A DNA stretch of 64,000 nt from the NCBI GenBank assembly GCA_036426205.1, contig CM071568.1:215369245-215433244 (forward strand), read 5' to 3'. The stretch is from Ascaphus truei. Taxonomy: Eukaryota > Chordata > Amphibia > Anura > Ascaphidae. Both the position numbers and the translations under genes were made by a program. Position 1 is the first letter of the stretch. Each line of letters starts with the position of its first letter. This document shows, piece by piece, positions 10,230 through 21,752 of this stretch. Under the pieces are notes generated by a model that saw only the letters and a program-made list of their open reading frames with translations, made no database searches and had not been told where the DNA came from.

Positions 10230-10380
10230 TTAGATTGTAAGATCTTCAGGGCAAGACCTCCTTTTCCTATTGTTTTATGCCTGAAGCGTGTTACAATATT
10301 ATGTCACGTGTATTACTGCTGTAAAGTGTTATGTACCTGGATGGTTTTATATAAATATCAATATACATACATACATGTTC
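10230..10380 (+). repeat. LINE 3' tail, copy 2
   Basis: 'agattgtaagatcttcaggg' through 'gctgtaaagtgttatgtacc' to 'ttatataaatatcaatatac' is the same 3'-end family as 1-135 and 62196-62405, ending in an ATAC-type microsatellite. Confidence 0.6.
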
Positions 10381-12149
10381 AGGTTAGAAATGTTAAATAA
10401 GATTATGGCAAGTTCATTGGCACTACAGTATGTTAACATACATTTAACATGAAATGTATTAAAGTAGACTTTATTCTGTGACATTGTCTATGGCTTATTC
10501 TATAATTAAACAATTTAAAAATTCCCATTAGCCCAATCAGGAACATTTAACCTACTCCTGCCTCTACTCTATAACTATATATCATATTCAGTGGTGCTCC
10601 TTGGCCATCACTTTCTCCAACCTTAGCTTTGATATCCGAATAAGAACTGCGATGACTCACATTATGTTATCGTATTTGATGGAAAGTATTTTGATGAATG
10701 TTCCCTCAAGTACTATTGCATCAATGTAGTTTTTGTTTTGACCAGTTAAGTACCACTTAAGGTGAATTGGAATCTAGGTGCACTGGTCGAAAAATGTAGC
10801 AATCCAACTTCCTATTATAAGGCAATATATGTGCAAGTACAAAAACAAATCTTTTTTATATTGGCTATCATTTCTGAAAGTGACATTGCTCTGATACCAC
10901 CATAATGTACGTACATTCCCACTGTGTTTCAAACACAGGCATGACATAGAAATGCTGTAAAAAAAACAAATATATATATTTTTTTTCTTCTACTGTCATA
11001 ATACTAACCTGCCTCCTCTTCAGACTCAATTGGTCCGATATCCCAAGTCCCCTACAGCCCATAGACAGCCAGGCCCATATTTCAGCATAGGCCTACTAGG
11101 TCTTGGCCTAGGGCAGCAAATTTCAGGGGGTGGCAAATTTTGGGGGGCCAGTACTGCAGTTACATGTCCCCCGCTCTCTTACCCACAACAATTAAACTGA
11201 TTGCCGATGGAGAGCATGTTGCTTCTGTAAAGGTCTCTTACCTCCTCCTGCAGTGTCACCCTCCTCTTTCTGCAGTGTCGCGGCATCAAATGGCATGTGC
11301 CTATGGCGTCCTATGGGCAGCAAACTTGTAAAACTGACCCTGTAGACAGCATCTGTGTACAGCTTGGTACTCAGCCTCTCCTCCTTTAGTGTAATCTAAA
11401 CTGTTGTTATGTGACCTCCTCCCATTCTAGCAGCCTGTGTGATATCTCAATCTTTTCCTTTTCTGTTCTTTTAATGTCAGAGAATCTCTTGTTAGAATTC
11501 TCCACAGTTTATCTGGCCACTCACACGCTGGAGATATTACTATAGATTAACTCCCACAGCTGGCTTTTGTGTGAGGTTTAGTTCCTGAAGGCCATCTGCC
11601 AATATTCAAGAACATGCTCCATCAGCACCTAATTTTCCTCAATAGTGAATCTGATATTTCGGACCCCTGCTACACACCTATGTGGCACAGTAGGTGACAC
11701 TTCCGCTGGAGACTCGAGCTCTGAATCTCCTCCCTGATCCCTCTCAGTCCTCCTATTCTCTCAAGTGCTTCCTTGCCTCACCTACTTGTGTCCTAGGCCT
11801 GGTCAACTTCATTGCCTCCTCCCACCCCTCCTCTCCTAACCTCCTTAACACCTCCACTCCTCTTTCCACCAAGCCCACTCCTCCCTCCATTCCTCTCACC
11901 TCTCTCAATTCCTCTCTCCATCAAGCCTTATGCCAAGATGACCACTTCTCTCTCCACTCCTCACTCCAATCCTCTATCCACTCCTCCTGTCTCAACCCCT
12001 CATCCCTCTACCAATCCTCAATCCAACACACCCTCAAGCACACTCCTATCATGCATTTTTGTTGTTATTTTAATTCTGTATTTTTATGCTTGTTTTCTCT
12101 AATTGTGTTTTTTGGATGCTTGTTTCTTTTTAAGGTTGATTATTGACTG
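10381..12149. other. Mostly unique-looking DNA with one dispersed-repeat patch
   Basis: No gene. 11073-11340 ('cctagggcagcaaatttcag', 'ggcgtcctatgggcagcaaa') reads like a dispersed anuran repeat. 11800-12040 is a CT-rich tract (many 'ctcctctcc' and 'ccactcctc' runs) that creates Ser/Pro/Thr-rich open frames without coding character. Confidence 0.4.
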
Positions 12150-12583
12150 ACATTTTGGGCATAGACAAATACAGTGACAGACAGTGCCTTTTTAGGCAAA
12201 TGGTTGTTTTTATTATTATTATTTTATTATTAATTGTTATATTTTGTATTTGTGTTTCTTGTTTTGAGTTAATTGTTATTATTTGTACGGCTTGTTTTTA
12301 TTTAATTTTTGGGTTGTTTAGGCGTTTGATTTCTTTAATTGTTGTTTTGTTTAGGAGTGTGATTTATTTTATTGTTGTGTTGTTTAGGTCATTGGTTTCT
12401 TTAATTGTTGTGTCGTTTAGATGCTGTTGTTTTTTTTAGGTTGCCCATTGACTGCTATAGTGGCTTATCATGCTCATATTATATGGGCATGATGTACCAC
12501 TTTGTTATCAATGGGAAGAGGGTGGGGGTAGTTAATCCGGGGAGGGTAGTTAGGCCGCCCGAGTGGGTAGTAGGGGAGGGGGG

Positions 12584-12637
12584 TTAACCCCTTAATTACT
12601 TTAGCGGTTACTAACCGCTAAGGTGATTAAGGGGTTA
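12584..12637. repeat. CCCCTTAAT palindrome (copy B)
   Basis: TTAACCCCTTAAT on the left pairs with ATTAAGGGGTTA on the right, and TAGCGGTTA with TAACCGCTA at the centre. It is nearly self-complementary over about 54 bases. The same structure is at 23244-23297 and 27423-27476. Confidence 0.9.
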
Positions 12638-13308
12638 GGGGCAATTAGATTTTATTTTTTATTGTTGTGTTCCTGCCAACGGAAGACAAGGATGGGGAGG
12701 AAGATGTGGATGATCTTATCCTGGCAGGGGTAAGTTGAACTTTTATTTACTTTATGCTGGCTGGATAATTTTTTATTTGGAATTGGCAAATGCACTATTA
12801 TGCAGATTTGGGTAATAGTACTTTTTCCCATTACTGAACTGTAATGTAATGGTTGTTGTGGGTAGAGGGGGTGCCCATTAATTCCCATTGGGATTATCTT
12901 TGCTCCCATTGAGGGCATAGATAACCACACTGGCAATGAATGGGTGTATTGCTAGTATTGTGTTTAATTGTTTATTGTGGGTAGCAGGGGTGGGTGGTAG
13001 CAGGAGTGGGTGAAGGTGGTATTTGGCCAGCGGTGGGTGTTTATGCCTACCAGGTGGGTAGCAGAGGAGTTATCCCTCTCATAACCTTAGTGATACTGAC
13101 TGCTAAGGTAATGAAGGGGTTAACTCCTCCCGCAACTCCCCTACAAGGCCTAAACACCCAATGTGGGTCAAATACCAACTTCACCCACCCCCGCTACCCA
13201 CAATAAACCGGGCACTGGTAGTTAACCCCTTCATTGCCTTAGCGGTTTGCCGCAAGGTAATGAAGCTGCCTGGAAATTTATTTTTATTGCATCAGATGGA
13301 AATCATGT

Positions 13309-13346
13309 GTCTGGAGCTGATATTAATGTGTATCAGCTCCAGAGAC
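13309..13346. repeat. Hairpin GTCTGGAGCTGATA / TATCAGCTCCAGAGAC
   Basis: The 14-base arms are perfect except at the outer edge, with an 8-base loop. The related hairpin at 41357-41404 is also followed by 'ccggcttcaatc', so the two belong to one family. Confidence 0.85.
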
Positions 13347-13440
13347 TCCCGGCTTCAATCCGCTGCAAGAAAAATGCTTTTTTTTCCTAAGTTTTTTTCC
13401 TGCTCTCAAGTCCCATCTTTCCACCCTAGGGCTGGCTAAA

Positions 13441-14329
13441 TGACATCTTGATAAACCCACAATTCCAGAGCTCAGATTATCTCATCAGAGCTACTAGAAT
13501 ACCTGAATTTTATCAAAATGGTGCTATTTGGATTTTTGCAGCTCCCTCTCGGTGAGTTTGAGCAGGAGCGAGAAATTGCAAAAAAAATCCCTTCCCCGTA
13601 CGATTTGGCCAACTCATCAAGGCTTTCTGAATAGCTACCTAGCAAAATTTTGCGAGAACTGCTCAAAATCCTTGATGAGTTGGTTATGGAAGCTACTAGA
13701 ATAGGCCCCAATGAGTTCTCTTTCAAATTCAATCACACTTTTATTAATAGTATTTTCAAATTTAACAAACTCTGGCTTCTCACAGTGTGGTTCCAACTCT
13801 GTTTATATACCATCAATCTCTGCTTCTAAAACTGACAATCTATACTCTCTGAATTTAACCAGATGTTTCATAAGGGATAGAGAACTATTAATCAGAATAT
13901 CATTCCATTAATTGAGAAAATTCTCATTTGTTTCAAAAGAAGGTTGTTTGAGGATCCTAAGTCCTCTAGGAATTATTTTCTGATCAATATACTTCTTCAA
14001 AAAACTCATGTCCCACCAATAATGCATTTCCTCTTTTAAAAGTTTCTAATTTTTAAAGAATTGTGTGTTTTTACTTAAATACTTAACTTTTTTTGTTGCA
14101 CTTTTTATATGATGTACAGTTGCCATATATTATTCTATGATATCGATCTATCTATATCTATATATTGTGATGCCTCTGTCACGTTGTGGGTCTTTTGTCC
14201 CATAATCAAGGCAGGAAAATCTAGAGTTCGTTGAACAGGGTTTCATTTATAGGGATAAACAAAACAACAATAGGCCCACTGTCCCTTTGAGAAAACAAAG
14301 CATAAAATGAAGACCTACTCCGCTCTGGA

Positions 14330-14330
<1 letters not shown>
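13441..14330. other. No gene recognised
   Basis: Between 13555 and 13710 there are inverted phrases ('ccaactcatcaagg' and 'ccttgatgagttgg', at about 13608 and 13670). The stretch ends in 'gctactagaataggcccc', which resembles a transposon terminus of the GGGGC-ATATTC type seen at 27963-27988. The rest is AT-rich. Confidence 0.4.

Positions 14331-14372
<42 letters not shown>
14331..14372. repeat. (TA)n microsatellite
   Basis: About 42 bases of uninterrupted TA followed by 'cacacata'. Confidence 0.97.
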
Positions 14373-14381
<9 letters not shown>

Positions 14382-15180
14382 TGTGACAAACGGCACCCTT
14401 ACATAGTGCTACCATCTGTCTGGGTTCGTCACGACACAGTTTTCTAGGGTTATTTACAGAGACAAAGGATAATACATAGCACTATATTGCGTAATTCAGG
14501 CTTCTGCCTGTTTTATTTCATCTCAGTAGGGGATTGCAGCTTACACAGCTACACATTGGAGGCACTCAGCCAGTAACCTTCTGTGGTTTTATTCTTATAT
14601 CAGTGACAGACAATATCTCCAGCACACTGTCACTTTAAGGCAATATCAAAGCATAAAAATAAAAACCTACTTCTCTCAGGAGACTAACTCACAGCATATG
14701 CCTTCCTACGACACTGCTCAGCTAAGCCAGTTACCAGCTTTAAATAACACACATACATAGCAAAATAACATTGAGTCCTTATCTGTTAGATGGGGAAGCA
14801 TCCCAAGAGATTCCATGCAATCTTTCCTGATACTGCAATATATGAAGGGGGCGTCCTCCCCGAACTGGATGCAGGGGAGCGACGTGCCCCCAGCCTCCAG
14901 GCTCTAGGGGAGAGACTGATGCAGCAAACCTAGCTGCCATAAATATCTGTTCCTCAATTAGGTGAGCAGGTCAGGGGAATTAGGACCACTGTAAATTCCG
15001 GTCTGGATCTCCCATCCACCAGCCTCAGCAAGTGTTAAGCTGTGGGGCGGAGCACATCCATACTATGTCTACACTTTCTGATCTAAATCAGACAGAAAGC
15101 TGCCTGATATCCGGGGACTATGTCATATATATAGTTAGCTTATATAAATAATATTATATATATTATATATTATTATTATA
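14373..15180. other. Unclassified repeat-like DNA, possibly antisense LTR
   Basis: It starts near 'ttgtgacaaacggcaccc' and contains a C/G-rich block at 14848-14910. Minus-strand reading gives an LTR-like GC-rich segment, but I found neither a partner LTR nor a primer site. It ends in an AT-rich stretch (15125-15200). Confidence 0.25.
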
Positions 15181-16290
15181 TATAATACTATATATATATA
15201 CACACAAGAAAAAATCAGCGCTAGAACTAGCACATAAGTGATAATATATAAATGAATAAAGGGTGAATAATATCAACTGGTGCTTACCAAGGAGAAATGA
15301 GCTCACAGGATGCTGTTCTAATGAGTATATGCCTATCCTAGTAAATGTAAAAGAGAGAAAAAAAAGCGCAATCCTGTGTAGCAATATAAAAAACTGGATA
15401 ATGTATTAATTAAGAAAGAAAAGATTGGTTGCTGGAAACAGAAAAAAACAAATACAATAATGCCAAATGACACAATAATTGACAATACAAAACACAAGAG
15501 TACTCTCATAGGGGAGAAAAAAATAGGATATATCCACACAAAAAAAATGTGTCCAAAAGCTAATGTAGGAGGCAGTGGATGTGTAGGATGAAATATCACT
15601 TGATAAGTAGCCAATGACTACAGAAACATGGGGGAGTGGAGAATATCCGCGAGACGAATCAATAGGATATGAATGTGGAATATATCAGGCTGATGAATAT
15701 CTTCTGTGGGAAGAGTATAAAGTCAGCAATATAGCAGCAAGGGGTATATAGGAACGGTCTCACCAGGTAATATATCCGCGATGACCCCTTGGGGTCTCCG
15801 CGTCCCTCCGTCAGCTACACCAACGAATTCACGCAGGAGATGATCATGTAATGCTGATCCAGGTAAGACTGGAGACGCTGTTCCACTTCCAATAAACCCC
15901 CCTCACACGCAGCAGCTGTATTGGTTCCGTTTGGAAAGTATCACATCAGGTTGAATAATCACTGGTGTGTCCACTAGATGCCAGACTCAGCCAAACATGC
16001 AAAGAAATGCAGCCTTCCACTTCGTGAGATCGATATATGCCTAAATTGTAACTCTCCACTCCTCAAAAATAGCTAGGTACTCCTCATACAATCAGCTGTA
16101 GGACATGAGTGACATAGACCTACGTGTTGCGTTAGCTGTTGCGCCGACATCATCAAGGGTCTGAACTGGGAGCTTTATTCCATTCGGGACAGCATAAGTT
16201 TGAGCAGCCTGGGTCGCTCTGTCTGCTCTCCTCTGTCCTCTCTCAGTGTCTGAGAGAGACTGCTGCCCCAGAGGCATTTCCTCTTCCCCT
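15181..16290 (-). mobile_element. Penelope-like element terminal (pLTR-type) fragment
   Basis: Begins after a TA tract with 'aaaaaatcagcgctagaac' and runs to a hammerhead-like motif (16117-16161) and 'ctctctcagtgtctgagaga'. This arrangement (TA tract, 'cagcgct', hammerhead core) is what PLE terminal repeats in amphibians look like. It encodes no RT here. A short perfect palindrome TCTCTCAG/CTGAGAGA lies at about 16239-16258. Confidence 0.5.
16117..16161 (-). ncRNA. Decayed hammerhead-like motif
   Basis: On the minus strand: GACC, then CTTGATGA (consensus CTGANGA with one extra or changed base), a stem II of GTCGGC over GCTAAC (five of six pairs, one wobble), GCAA in place of GAAA, CACGTA, and GGTC closing on GACC. 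Two core positions are broken. Confidence 0.4.
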
Positions 16291-16399
16291 TTTTAAAGCC
16301 GGTGAGCTCACTTAATTAGGGCCACATGTGGCCTGTTTAACAAGTGGAGCTAACTTATCAGATACTGGAAAGCAGGCTTAATGCAACTTCCTACTAACA

Positions 16400-17300
16400 T
16401 ATACAGAGTCTATGACTCTGTCGCATATATACTGTATATAGGGGTATATAGGGCTGCGGCATTTACGATAAGGGGAGAGAGGCAGTTTGGCATGAAGGAA
16501 CTCACGCTAGCAGTCGGAGCAGAGACGCAGAGGGGTAAGGTAGTGTATGGGGGAAAGTGGCTCCCATACTATGCCAGAAACCCCCTTTGGCCCCAGCTAG
16601 GCCCCGACATATCAGATTGTGGCTGCTTCAGGGAAAATCCATAGCTAGGGATATTTCCACAGTAGCTGCCTATAGTTAGCATATAGCGCCTGTGAAGACG
16701 CTGTACTGTGACCTGGACCTGTGATCTGGGACGAGACCACCACAATATTATCAGAGACTCTAAAAGGTGAGACCCTCCAGTGGGAGTTCACCCCATGCAG
16801 AGTCAGACGCCTTCGCGGACGACGACGACACTCGATCAGCAGATCCCTGTTGCTAGTCGGACGCACCGAGCACTGGAGTACCCAGCAGGTACCTCAACAA
16901 AGTGCACCACCGGTTCATGGGTACCCCTACCATACACACTTTTGGGTGGGCCTTGACATTGGGAAAAAGGACATCAAGGTGTTGGTGCCAAGTACCCTTT
17001 GTACTGGGGACACACACTCTTTTTGTGTATTGGGGTTTGGTGTGCTATATACTGTGTGGTACAGGTTGCCGTTATATATGTGCTCAGTAAAACCCGTTAT
17101 TACATACTTGTGGTGTGATTACTGGCAGTATTGGTTCCTGTGCGGGGATCATCCCACTGCGCTGGGATCCCTCACAGGTGGAGACGCTGCACCAAGGCGA
17201 ACAAGTGACACCCCTGGCTCCCAGAGGCAGAGGCTCAGGCCTTCTGTAGCCACACAGGTAGACGGCAGTACCAGTAGTCCCTTTAGTCAGGGGGAAAGAG
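16400..17300 (+). mobile_element. Possible LTR and leader
   Basis: The stretch ends in 'ccctcaca' at 17176, followed by 'ggtggagacgctgcacc', which has the look of an LTR end plus primer-binding region. 'cagtaaaacccg' near 17084 may be a weak polyadenylation site. The open frame at 16721-17392 is not recognisable. No partner LTR was found. Confidence 0.3.
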
Positions 17301-18475
17301 GGCTACACATATATACATGTATATATATGTATATGGATATGCAAATTTGCATTATGACAAATACTAGCAATGATTATTATTTGAGAACATAGGTCTTAAA
17401 GGTCTTCTTCTCTCATTCTTCAAACAGCATTTTCGCTGAACCATTCTAAAAAGAATCTGGCAGGTTTTCTTCATTGAAGTCATTGTAAAGAGCAGAAAGA
17501 GCAATATTGTGTATTCCACAGGGAGCTTAAACACCAATCTGTCTTCTATATGTACAGTCTCACTGAACTAAGTGCCAACGAGATGAAAGCACTTCAAGCA
17601 AATGCCTGATAAGGCCCTTCTTTCCTTTTCCTTCTGGAACTATTGAAACTGGCCAGCTGTGAATCCCAAAGCAAGATTAGAAAAACAGATTTTGACTTAA
17701 AAGAGTAACTTTGCTGTAAGATAGAAACGCAAATTGTTTGTCTTTTAATTCTTAATTTATTCCTAATGTTCTCTAAATGGCATAAAAATTGGATTTCGAA
17801 GAAACATATTTTATTTAAAATAACACTTGTCAGGCATACAGCTAAGGATTATTAAAACATCTGCGTGACTTTTCAATCACACATCTAGGTTTCCCCAAAC
17901 TCTTGCTTTTCAGTTACTGCACAGATAAAAACAAAATTTTAAACAATGTACCGTTTCTTGTTTATTTCGTTTTAAACAATATGTAGCAACAAAGGAGGGA
18001 GAAGGAGCAGGTGGTATGATACCTTTCAATGGACGAACAAGTAGTTGAAATGTTACAAGCTTACGAGCCTCTGAGGGTCATTGTAATAGGGACTTATCAC
18101 TGTTTGAGAGAAACTGCCTCTAAATCCAGCAGTGTGCTGGTTAATTGCACACAGGCAATATACCAGACTCCACCTGGCTGATTAGGACTTTGAGAAAGCC
18201 TGATGTGAGAAACAGGAGAGAGATTCATTAGCTCACATTTGTTCTGACATAAGAAGAAGGAGGACTGCAGAGGTTTCAATAGCCCCCGAACTGGGTTGAC
18301 CAGAGGAAAATATGATGTCTTGATGCACACAAAAGGACTGTATGCTAACAGCAAGATAAGGGGACAAGACCTCTATACCTGGACACAGAGAGTGCCATAG
18401 CACACAAGGATGCTGACCCCTACAGCTACAACAACAGAAACAGATAAGAGACTTTCTTGTTGGACTGTTGTATAT
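17301..18475. other. No gene or clear repeat
   Basis: AT-rich DNA without coding-like frames. A TA/TG patch lies at 17307-17340. Nothing further recognised. Confidence 0.5.
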
Positions 18476-19417
18476 TGTAATGCGTAGCTCACCACAAACG
18501 AAGCGCGACCGCGGTGTTGAGGTAGGGAATTGGTTAACGCCGATCCACAGCCACGCGGGCGCGCCTAGGATGTAGAGTAGTCGTGCAAGCCAGGTCAGGA
18601 TTATAGATTGGAGAATAGTTATAAGTACTTGCCAGGTCAGTAGTGGAGAGTTGCAGATCGTCAGAATGCATAGCCAGGTTCAGGATTGGAGAGTAGCGGA
18701 TCGTCGGGGTACATAGCCAGGTTCAGGATAGGAGAGTATCGGATCATTGGAGTACTTAGCCAAGGTCAGGACTGGAGACAGGAGAATGGCCGTTCGTAGC
18801 CGGATCAGGAGAGGAGAGGTGGGGTCCAAGAGATATGCAGGGTCAGGCAACAAGAGGTTAACAAGCAAGGCAAGGTCACAGGAACTGGAATGCAACAAGG
18901 CACAGCATCACACTAGACTATGCTCAGCAATGAGAATATGCAGCAGGAAGGTATATAAAGGAGGACAATCCAATAGCCAGCCAGGACGGAATCAGGAAGT
19001 TGACTCCAAAAGGCTGCTGGTGCACAGAGGTTGTGCCCTAAGATGCAGCCTAATCAGAGATGGGGGTGGAACCAATCGCGCTGACCAACGTGCATCATGG
19101 AGATCAGGGGGCGGAGCCAGGAGCGTGCATCACTCCCACGTCGGTCCTGTCTATCATTAGAGCGGGGGCGGAGCTTGGAACACTAGAGCGGGGTCGGAGC
19201 TTGGAACGCTAAGCGGCTAAGCGGGGAGGCTGGATGAGAGCACCCGTCGTGCATCAGAGCGGGGGGCGGAGTCAGAACCTGCGGGCGGAGAGTCAGACCA
19301 TGCAAGATCTGTGCGCGCGTAACAGGGTCACGAGATGGCGCATCCTGGGTGACAGTCACGGAAGGGTTATTGAGGTGAGGAGACGGTCTGCGACCGTCAG
19401 GATGGCAAATCCTCACA
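18476..19417 (-). mobile_element. Solo LTR of Ty3/gypsy-like element
   Basis: On the minus strand it starts TGTGAGGATTTGCC and ends GCATTACA, so it has TG...CA ends over 942 bp. It contains GC-rich promoter-like stretches and an internal tandem array (18590-18790, unit about 43 bases around 'gccaggttcaggattggag'). No internal coding region adjoins it. The flanks (TATAT before, AATAT after) agree at four of five positions, too AT-rich to settle the target duplication. It may belong to the same broad group as the chromovirus next door. Confidence 0.6.
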
Positions 19418-19655
19418 AATATATATATTAGCACACACAATCCCAGCAAGCTCAAACGCCCACACCCACCTAATCTTGACTATATGTAATGTCACATAGA
19501 GTGGCAATTGAATATAACAAACGACAGGGGGTGCCCATTGCTACATCAAAATGACAAAACATTCATGGTAATAATTACAAGAAATAATGCTTCAGTACTA
19601 ATAATAATGCTAATACTAATAATAATAAAATATGTTTTTTTAGTTAGATATTTTG
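19418..19655. other. AT-rich spacer with (AAT)n
   Basis: No gene; a short TAATAA-type microsatellite at about 19595-19632. Confidence 0.5.
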
Positions 19656-20045
19656 GTCAAAGCATCATAAGGGTAAGTACAACGTAACTGGTTCTATGCT
19701 CAGCCCATTTGTCAGTGGAGCAGCTAAGCATAAGTAGATGAGAGCGTCCAATGAGGACCCTGCAGCGTGGAGGTGTGTGCTGGGCGAGGGCTGTGGTAGG
19801 GTAGGGTGCAGGTGCCGAGGGTAGAGCAGAGTGAGGAGGTGGACCTTCCATGTTAGAGCACACGTGCGTGCGTGCGCGCCAGTGATCGCAGCTATTTAGA
19901 ATAGGCACAGGCGCGTGTGCATGCACCAATGCAGTGGTGGTTGCCCGGCGTAGTAGGAGGCGGGAGCGAGCGGCGCGGAGGAGCCTGTAGAGGTGGAGGT
20001 GTGTGGGGAGCACGCCGACTGCGGCGTGGCTCCCTAAGCCTCACA
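19656..20045 (-). mobile_element. 3' LTR remnant of chromovirus
   Basis: On the minus strand the LTR opens with TGTGAGGCTTAGGGAGCC right after a polypurine tract (GAAGGGGGGGTAC, 20046-20060). It is GC-rich and loses identity near 19656 in AT-rich DNA, so it appears truncated. Confidence 0.6.
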
Positions 20046-20627
20046 GTACCCCCCCCTTCAGAAGTGACCTTTGGGCGTTTCCAACCCGTTTTGTAAGGAT
20101 GCTTCAGATGGAAAGCCCGTATGAGTCTGGGGACGTGAAGATGATGGTGGGGAACCCCAGATCGTTCTTCTTGTCTAAAGCTCCTCCAGTGGACCAAGTA
20201 CTGCACCGTACCTCTGGAAATCCTACAGTCCACAATAGACTGTAACTCGTACTCCTGTTGCCCTTGTATGAGTAGAGGAGGAGGTGGCGAGGTAGTAATG
20301 GAGAAGCGTGAGCTTTGGAATGCAGGTTTTAGTAAGAGTAAGGAGACATGAAAGACAGAGGGGATCTTCATCGATGGAGGAAGGCGTAGACGATATGCCA
20401 CTAGGTTGATCTATTGTATCATGGGATAGGGACCGAGAAACCTGGGTGCCAGCTTGAGTGTGGGCACCTTGAGGCATAAGTTTTTGGACGATAACCATAT
20501 CCTGTCTCCTGGGCTAAATTACTGGATCTTGCGACGGTGGTGGTCTGCTTGGAATTTTTGTCTATTAGTTGCTACTTTCAGATTCTCCTGGATCTTTTTC
20601 CATGAGTCATGTAGAAGGTGAATTCGG
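20046..20627 (-). pseudogene. Chromodomain C-terminus of Ty3/gypsy Pol
   Basis: The minus-strand frame beginning at 20401 gives SVFHVSLLLLKPAF, the usual post-integrase linker. A chromodomain follows: EYELQSIVDCRISRGT, VQYLVHWRSF, then HHHLHVPRLIRAFHLKHPYK. Chromodomains at the integrase end direct integration to marked chromatin and define chromoviruses. The aromatic cage is partly kept (Y, W), while the next usual aromatic position reads Gly (SGVP). Frames change between 20401 and 20627, so the copy is dead. Confidence 0.85.
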
Positions 20628-21752
20628 TTATCCACTGCTGGTACCCCAGAGGAAGAAGAGGCCAACTGCAGTCAGGATGGGTGGAATCCATATTTTATTA
20701 AAAACGGCGACTCGGGTGGACTCGCTGCATAGGGAATTATTTGCAAATTCGGCCCAAGGCAGAAGGTCCGTCCAGTTATCCTGGGTGTTGGAAATGAAAC
20801 AACGCAGGTACTGCTCCACAGTTTGATTAGTTCTCCATATCTGACCGTTTGTTTGTGGATGGTATCCTGAGGAAAAAATGTAAGGAGATGCTAAACTTTT
20901 GAGAAAAGGAACGCCAGAACCTGGAAATAAATTGTGACCCCCTGTCGGAGATGATGGTCTGAGGTACCCCATGTAGGTGAAAGATCTCCTGAACAACAAT
21001 ATCTGCGAGCTTAGAAGAGTTAGGAAGTCCTCTTAATGGGATAAAATGTGTCTGCTTGGAAAGCGATCGACGATGACGAGAATGGTGTTCATCCCCTTGG
21101 AAGTGGGTAGATATACTATGAAGTCCATAGACAAATGCGGTTCCAAGTTCCAAGGGCGGTCCGGAATCGGAAGAGGATGTAAGAGTCCAAGGGGTCTGCT
21201 TCGAGGGGTTTTGTTACGGGCACACGTTGTGCATGCTTTGACAAATTCTTTGATGTCTCCTTGCATACCTGGCCACCGAAAGGTTCGCTGCATGAGGTCG
21301 AAGGTTCTTCGAGTACCTGGGTGTCCAGGCGATATAGAGGAATGGCACCACTGAAGGATCCTCCTTTGGTATAGAGGTGCATTGAAGAGGCGGCCCTCTG
21401 GGACTTTAAGACCCTCTGGGACATCAGATTGGTCCAGACGAATGTCGTCCATAACAGCAAAGGAGTTGGCAGAGATTATAAATTTGGAAGGGAGCATTGT
21501 CTCCAGCTGATCTTCGGACTTATCTTCAGCGAGGAACTGACATGAAAGAGCATCTGCCTTGAGATTTTTGGAACCAGGTACAAAGGAGATGATGTAGTTG
21601 AAGCGGGAGAAGAAGAGCGACCAGCGAGCGCCCTCTATGTAAAGTAGATTCTTATGGTCGGTTAGGATGGTAATGGGATTCTCTGTACCCTCCAGGAGGT
21701 GCATCCATTCTTCAAGAGCAAGTTTGATTGCAAGGAGTTCCCAGTTCTCCAC
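20628..21752 (-). pseudogene. RNase H end and integrase of chromovirus
   Basis: From 21752 down: RNase H (LTDHKNLLYIEGA, then LSCQFL), the integrase zinc-binding motif (HSSISPGHPGTRRTF through CTTCARNK), and the core SMDFIVYLP with the first catalytic Asp. After a frame change it gives IISDRGSQFISRFW (second Asp), and then in another frame YHPQTNGQIWRTNQ. The catalytic Glu expected two residues after that Gln is replaced by Trp (GQIW instead of GQTE). WTDLLPWAEFANNS follows. At least three frameshifts. Confidence 0.88.

Larger units (their letters stand above)
12150..13440 (+). mobile_element. Palindrome-bearing dispersed element, copy B
   Basis: Order: 'gacaaatacagtgacagaca' head; a T/G-rich tandem tract (12190-12430, phrases like 'tttctttaattgttgtgt'); palindrome around TCATGCTCATATTATATGGG (12461-12500); a second palindrome at 12584-12637; the AT-rich 'atttactttatgctggctgg' block; and two further decayed palindromes near 13066-13110 and 13215-13265. 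A perfect short hairpin (13309-13346) closes it. There is no coding frame. The same order recurs in copies C and D. I cannot assign a class. The TIRs of copy D suggest a non-autonomous DNA transposon. Confidence 0.7.

Noticed and set aside
11694..12146. 150-codon Ser/Pro/Leu/Thr frame
   Set aside because: Lies over a CT-rich tract; the end falls in the T-rich part of palindrome element B.
16721..17392. 223-codon frame
   Set aside because: No recognisable domain; crosses the proposed LTR end and a TA microsatellite, so it is probably chance.
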